Shown piece after piece: positions 60,660 through 64,000 of a DNA stretch of 64,000 nucleotides. The DNA is from Aequorivita todarodis (lineage in GTDB: Bacteria; Bacteroidota; Bacteroidia; Flavobacteriales; Flavobacteriaceae). Under the pieces are notes generated by a model that worked only from the letters and a program-made list of their open reading frames with translations, was not told the origin of the DNA and ran no database searches. The translations under genes and the position numbers were made by a program. How positions within the stretch are numbered: the stretch's first letter is position 1; each line of letters begins with the position of its first letter. The stretch is taken from assembly GCF_028561335.1 (NCBI RefSeq), contig NZ_JAQQTG010000003.1, positions 22,659 to 86,658 on the forward strand. Direction: 5' to 3'.

Positions 60660-61430
60660 ATGGTCAAAAACATTCTAAAAGGTATAAAAGCATACGGAGG
60701 CACTTTCAAGCTAATAGGCAGACTTGGACTTTGGAAGTACTTCGGCATCCCGATGGCCATTAGTTTTTTGACCGCTGTTTTGATAGGCTTTTCCGCTTGG
60801 GGCTTGAGCGATAATCTGGGAGCCTTTATTTCAAAAATCTGGTTTTGGGAATGGGGCGCCGAAACATTCCGGACCATCAGCGATTTTATTGGCGCATTAA
60901 TTATCATCGCTTTGGGACTAATTCTTTACCGTCATATCGTGATGGCATTGAGCGCACCCTTTATGAGTCCGGTTTCAGAAAAAATTGAAAAGCATTTTTA
61001 TGGCGAAAACCATTCCCATAGAAATACTTCAAACGCGGAACAGCTTTGGCGTGGCATCCGAATAAACGTTCGAAATTTACTGATGGAGCTATTGCTCACA
61101 CTCCCGATAATCTTGATAGGGTTTATACCCGTTGTGGGAATAATTTCTTCGGTACTTTTGTTTTTGGTGCAGAGCTATTACGCGGGGTTCGGGAATATGG
61201 ATTATACGTTGGAAAGGCATTATAAATATGCCGAAAGTATCGAGTTTGTTAAAAGAAACCGCGGCTTGGCAATCGGCAACGGCATGGTTTTTATGCTGAT
61301 GCTGTTGATTCCGGTAATTGGAATTATTTTGGTATTGCCCCTTTCGGTGACTGCGGCGAGTACGGAGACTTTAAAGGTTTTGGAAACGACCAAGCAAATT
61401 GGTTTTAATAGAAATTTGGATAAAAATTAA
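60660..61430 (+). CDS. EI24-domain (CysZ-like) membrane protein
   Basis: 256 residues with four or more membrane helices and conserved ALSAPFMSPVSEKIE (about 98-112) and SYYAGFGNMDYTLER (about 170-184), typical of the EI24/CysZ family. CysZ imports sulfate in enterobacteria; relatives in Bacteroidota are uncharacterised. Sits within the hem operon. Confidence 0.82.
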   Translation: MVKNILKGIKAYGGTFKLIGRLGLWKYFGIPMAISFLTAVLIGFSAWGLSDNLGAFISKIWFWEWGAETFRTISDFIGALIIIALGLILYRHIVMALSAPFMSPVSEKIEKHFYGENHSHRNTSNAEQLWRGIRINVRNLLMELLLTLPIILIGFIPVVGIISSVLLFLVQSYYAGFGNMDYTLERHYKYAESIEFVKRNRGLAIGNGMVFMLMLLIPVIGIILVLPLSVTAASTETLKVLETTKQIGFNRNLDKN

Positions 61431-61457
61431 AAGATACCCGCCTGCGCGGGCATGGTA

Positions 61458-62363
61458 ATGAAAGAAAAGTTTGTAGCATATATAAAGAATTTACAGAACG
61501 GAATCACTTCCGCTTTGGAGGAAATTGACGGTAAAGCAAAATTCAAGGAAGACAAATGGACACGTGCGGAAGGCGGCGGCGGCCAAACACGAGTGATTGA
61601 AAATGGCGCCGTTTTTGAAAAAGGCGGGGTAAACATAAGCGAAGTCCACGGAAAACTTCCGGAGAGTATGCAGCAATATTTCGGCGTAAAAGATGCCGAT
61701 TTCTTTGCATGTGGCCTCAGTTTGGTGCTTCACCCAAAAAGTCCGATGGTGCCAACGGTACACGCAAACTGGCGTTATTTTGAAATGTACGATTCCGAAG
61801 GTAAAATCGTGGACAGCTGGTTTGGCGGCGGACAGGATTTAACGCCTTATTATCTTTTTGGGGAAGATGCGAAGCATTTTCACAAAGTCTGCAAAACCGC
61901 TTGCGACAAGCATAATCCCAAATTTTATAAAACCTATAAAAAGCGCTGCGACGAATATTTTTGGAACGCGCATCGCGAAGAAGCGAGAGGGGTTGGCGGT
62001 CTTTTCTTTGATTATTTAAAGGAAACGGATACGATGAAAATGCAGGATTGGTACAATTTCGTAACCGAAGTTGGCAATAGTTTTTTGGAATGCTATCTCC
62101 CCATTGTTGAAAAAAGAAAAAACCTTCCCTATTCCGAAGAAAACAGAACTTGGCAAGAAATACGCCGTGGCCGTTATGTTGAGTTTAATTTAGTTCACGA
62201 TAAAGGAACGCTTTTCGGCCTAAAAACCAATGGCCGTATCGAAAGTATTTTGATGAGTTTGCCGCCCCACGTTCAGTGGCGCTATGATTTTCATCCCGAG
62301 AAGGGAAGCGAGGAAGAAAAATTATTAGAGGCATTAAAAAAACCACAAAATTGGATTTATTAA
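61458..62363 (+). CDS. hemF: Oxygen-dependent coproporphyrinogen-III oxidase
   Basis: 301 residues from the second ATG at 61458 (the ATG at 61452 adds two residues). HemF motifs are clear: RAEGGGGQTRV (about 35-45), HANWRYFE (about 97-104), WFGGGQDLTPYY (about 115-126) and EEARGVGGLFFDYL (about 176-189). It oxidatively decarboxylates coproporphyrinogen III with O2, consistent with an aerobic host. A CCCGC-CTGC-GCGGG hairpin (61438-61451) lies directly before the start. Confidence 0.95.
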   Translation: MKEKFVAYIKNLQNGITSALEEIDGKAKFKEDKWTRAEGGGGQTRVIENGAVFEKGGVNISEVHGKLPESMQQYFGVKDADFFACGLSLVLHPKSPMVPTVHANWRYFEMYDSEGKIVDSWFGGGQDLTPYYLFGEDAKHFHKVCKTACDKHNPKFYKTYKKRCDEYFWNAHREEARGVGGLFFDYLKETDTMKMQDWYNFVTEVGNSFLECYLPIVEKRKNLPYSEENRTWQEIRRGRYVEFNLVHDKGTLFGLKTNGRIESILMSLPPHVQWRYDFHPEKGSEEEKLLEALKKPQNWIY

Positions 62364-62385
62364 TAATTATAACGTATATTTAGCT

Positions 62386-62949
62386 ATGCTTAAGTATAAT
62401 GAAAAGATTTTAGTTTTTGAATATATCATTCATAAACTTAAAGATTGGTTTGTAGAAGTTAACGCATTAAATTCTATTGGTGAATTTAATAATGTTAATG
62501 ATTTCAGTATTTTGAAAGTTGTAAAACTACATTTCCTAGTAATTGCTGTAAATAGTAATGAAAATGACTTGCTTTTAGTTAATCATAAATTTTATGCAAT
62601 GCCCTATGGACCTGTAGAAACAGATATTTATAATAGATTAAAAAGCGGTCAACCTTTTACTGAATTTTCTATAAATAATTTTAAAACTGCATTTAATGAA
62701 AATTCTCAACTTCCAAATATAGCCCCAAATTATTCCACTCAAATTAAAAATTCAATTGAAAAATTGAGAACTATTAGCCCTATGCTCATTAATAGTGATG
62801 CTGGTTATCTTGTCGATTTAACTCATAATTGGACCTCTTGGAAAATAACTTATAGTAAAGCCCGACACATGGGAACCTTTTCAATGCCTATTGAAAGTGA
62901 ACTAATTCGCAATGACAATAAAATATTAAATACTAGACTGGTGTTTTAA
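62386..62949 (+). CDS. Panacea/SocA-like (DUF4065-type) protein
   Basis: 187 residues encoded by DNA clearly more AT-rich than the genes to its left. The middle shows the Panacea signature: KVVKLHFLVIAV (about 44-55), then HKFYAMPYGPVETDIYNRL (about 67-85) with the MPYGPV core, and a C-terminal VDLTHNWTSWK (about 143-153). Panacea domains act as antitoxins in toxin-antitoxin systems (including SocA and PanAT). It is followed by a longer AT-rich gene 3 bases downstream, the expected place for a toxin partner. Family call by eye. Confidence 0.65.
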   Translation: MLKYNEKILVFEYIIHKLKDWFVEVNALNSIGEFNNVNDFSILKVVKLHFLVIAVNSNENDLLLVNHKFYAMPYGPVETDIYNRLKSGQPFTEFSINNFKTAFNENSQLPNIAPNYSTQIKNSIEKLRTISPMLINSDAGYLVDLTHNWTSWKITYSKARHMGTFSMPIESELIRNDNKILNTRLVF

Positions 62950-62952
62950 TAA

Positions 62953-64000
62953 ATGAAATGGCTTCAAAAACTTCATGACGAGATATTATCATCTTTTAGT
63001 AACCCAGAGTGGGTGAATGATTTACTATCTGAGTCCGAAAAAAATCCAGAGAAATTTGCCGAAGATTTAAAACTTAAAGAGAGGCTTTTATTAATTGATT
63101 TTTCGCAATATCTAAATTATTCTGTTTTAGAGGGAGAATACGTTTATGACCAAGATAAGTTTAATAAATTAATAGAAGAACTTTTAAGACTTTTAGGGGC
63201 AATTCAAGTTCAACAAATTGCGGATGATGAAGATTTTAAATTCACGTCCATCTATGAAAATGAAAGGTTTCTTTTTACATTAAAAAAAGCGATACAGTTC
63301 TATAAAAGGATTTCAAATTATTTTCATAGAATCATAAATAATCCTCATAAAAATATTGTCTTTGACTTTCACAATGTCCTTAATGAAGACGAGACAACTA
63401 AATATCTTAAAGAACCTGGCAAAGATTTAGAAATTAGTTTATTAGAGCTATTTAAGGAATGTCTCTACACCTCATTAGATGGTTTTAAATTAAGAAATAA
63501 TATCGCGTATTTTCAAGCAATAATTCTTAGAAAAGATTCTTTAGAATCTATTAAGGATAATTTACAATTTGAAGGTTCGGATATTTATCATAAAACTATT
63601 GATTTATTAAAGGAAATAAATACTTTCTTTTTGCGAAAAATAATTATCCGAAGCAATCAAATAGACGATACTTATAATGAAAAATATGTATTTAAAGGTG
63701 AAGAATATCATTTTGCACTCAGTGAACATCCACTAGCAACTCCGCTATTTAATCATTGGGATAATTATTCGCAATTACATTTTCTAAGCGAAGATAATAA
63801 TGATAAAAAAATTTTTCTAAAAAGGAATGCTGAAGAATTATTAAAGCAAAATAATCAACATATAAGTAGCTATGAAGAAGTTCATAAATTAATAAAGTAT
63901 TATAAAGATATTTCTACGAATCTTGAAAGTTTAAAACAATTGAAGTTTTTTTTTAAGCCACAAGATGAAAATATAGTATTTAATAAATATGCATTTAATA
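62953..64000 (+). CDS. Unknown protein downstream of the Panacea gene (3' partial)
   Basis: Starts MKWLQKLHDEILSSF and stays open for at least 349 codons to the right edge. Mostly helical and charged, strongly AT-rich codon use (Asn, Lys, Ile). Recognisable only as a soluble helical protein; no catalytic motif in the visible part. It begins 3 bases after the Panacea-like gene, so the two are one transcript. It could be the toxin of a Panacea pair, or an unrelated defence protein; the missing C-terminus may hold the decisive domain. Confidence 0.7.
   Translation, partial: MKWLQKLHDEILSSFSNPEWVNDLLSESEKNPEKFAEDLKLKERLLLIDFSQYLNYSVLEGEYVYDQDKFNKLIEELLRLLGAIQVQQIADDEDFKFTSIYENERFLFTLKKAIQFYKRISNYFHRIINNPHKNIVFDFHNVLNEDETTKYLKEPGKDLEISLLELFKECLYTSLDGFKLRNNIAYFQAIILRKDSLESIKDNLQFEGSDIYHKTIDLLKEINTFFLRKIIIRSNQIDDTYNEKYVFKGEEYHFALSEHPLATPLFNHWDNYSQLHFLSEDNNDKKIFLKRNAEELLKQNNQHISSYEEVHKLIKYYKDISTNLESLKQLKFFFKPQDENIVFNKYAFN

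Overview
The window is a chromosomal segment from a Bacteroidota bacterium, almost certainly a member of the Flavobacteriaceae. The evidence is the protein repertoire: type IX secretion C-terminal tails, a class I ribonucleotide reductase whose small subunit carries the ATP-cone, a PA0069-type radical SAM protein, HemJ-type protoporphyrinogen oxidase, moderately AT-rich DNA, few Shine-Dalgarno sequences, and promoter boxes of the TAnnTTTG type. The genus cannot be fixed by reading alone.

Layout. 1-6.97 kb: an M28 peptidase cut by the left edge, an SDR epimerase, an M13 metallopeptidase lipoprotein, a small lipoprotein and a threonine-dehydrogenase-like SDR. 7.1-10.4 kb: tRNA-Arg and the nrdB-nrdA operon. 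10.6-17.6 kb: a type I restriction-modification locus (hsdM, ORF6N protein, hsdS, AlbA_2/ATPase protein, hsdR) bordered by tRNA-Asn. 17.9-23.1 kb: ECF sigma/anti-sigma-like pair, RseP protease, secreted M1 aminopeptidase. 23.3-27.1 kb: Sco protein and an iron(II) uptake cluster feoA-feoB plus two tandem tiny Cys-tailed membrane proteins that are easily missed. 27.1-35.3 kb: a metal-uptake region, probably manganese: DtxR/MntR regulator, TroA-like binding lipoprotein, ATPase, two permeases with C-terminal winged-helix-like tails, and an Nramp-UspA fusion. A four-helix-bundle gene framed by heptamer arrays and near-identical 20-bp direct repeats interrupts it. 35.4-42.8 kb: DnaJ/TerB protein, bacilliredoxin, acyltransferase, HD hydrolase, a two-gene TIR cassette (TIR protein plus a TIR-like-RDD membrane protein), radical SAM protein and Hsp20. 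43-52.4 kb: secreted S15-type peptidase, two tandem paralogous exported proteins of unknown function, crotonase, sensor kinase, HemJ and a T9SS cargo protein. 52.5-62.4 kb: heme biosynthesis: ferrochelatase with a MATE exporter on one strand, then an AraC-type regulator divergent from hemA-hemC-hemD-hemE-(two accessory genes)-hemF. 62.4-64 kb: a visibly more AT-rich pair, a Panacea/SocA-like protein and an unknown protein cut by the right edge.

How it fits together: seven heme enzymes lie within 12 kb, while hemL and hemB are not in the window. Fe(II) import and Mn import lie nearby; the ribonucleotide reductase resembles class Id enzymes described from Flavobacteriia that use a dimanganese cofactor, which would connect it to the metal-import genes (inference). 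The most interesting signals are the TIR / pseudo-TIR-RDD pair, the Panacea-like right-edge island, palindromic GC-rich elements embedded in frame within hemC and hemD, the direct-repeat-framed four-helix cassette, and the accessory genes inside the type I locus. All family assignments rest on reading motifs by eye; no database search was run.
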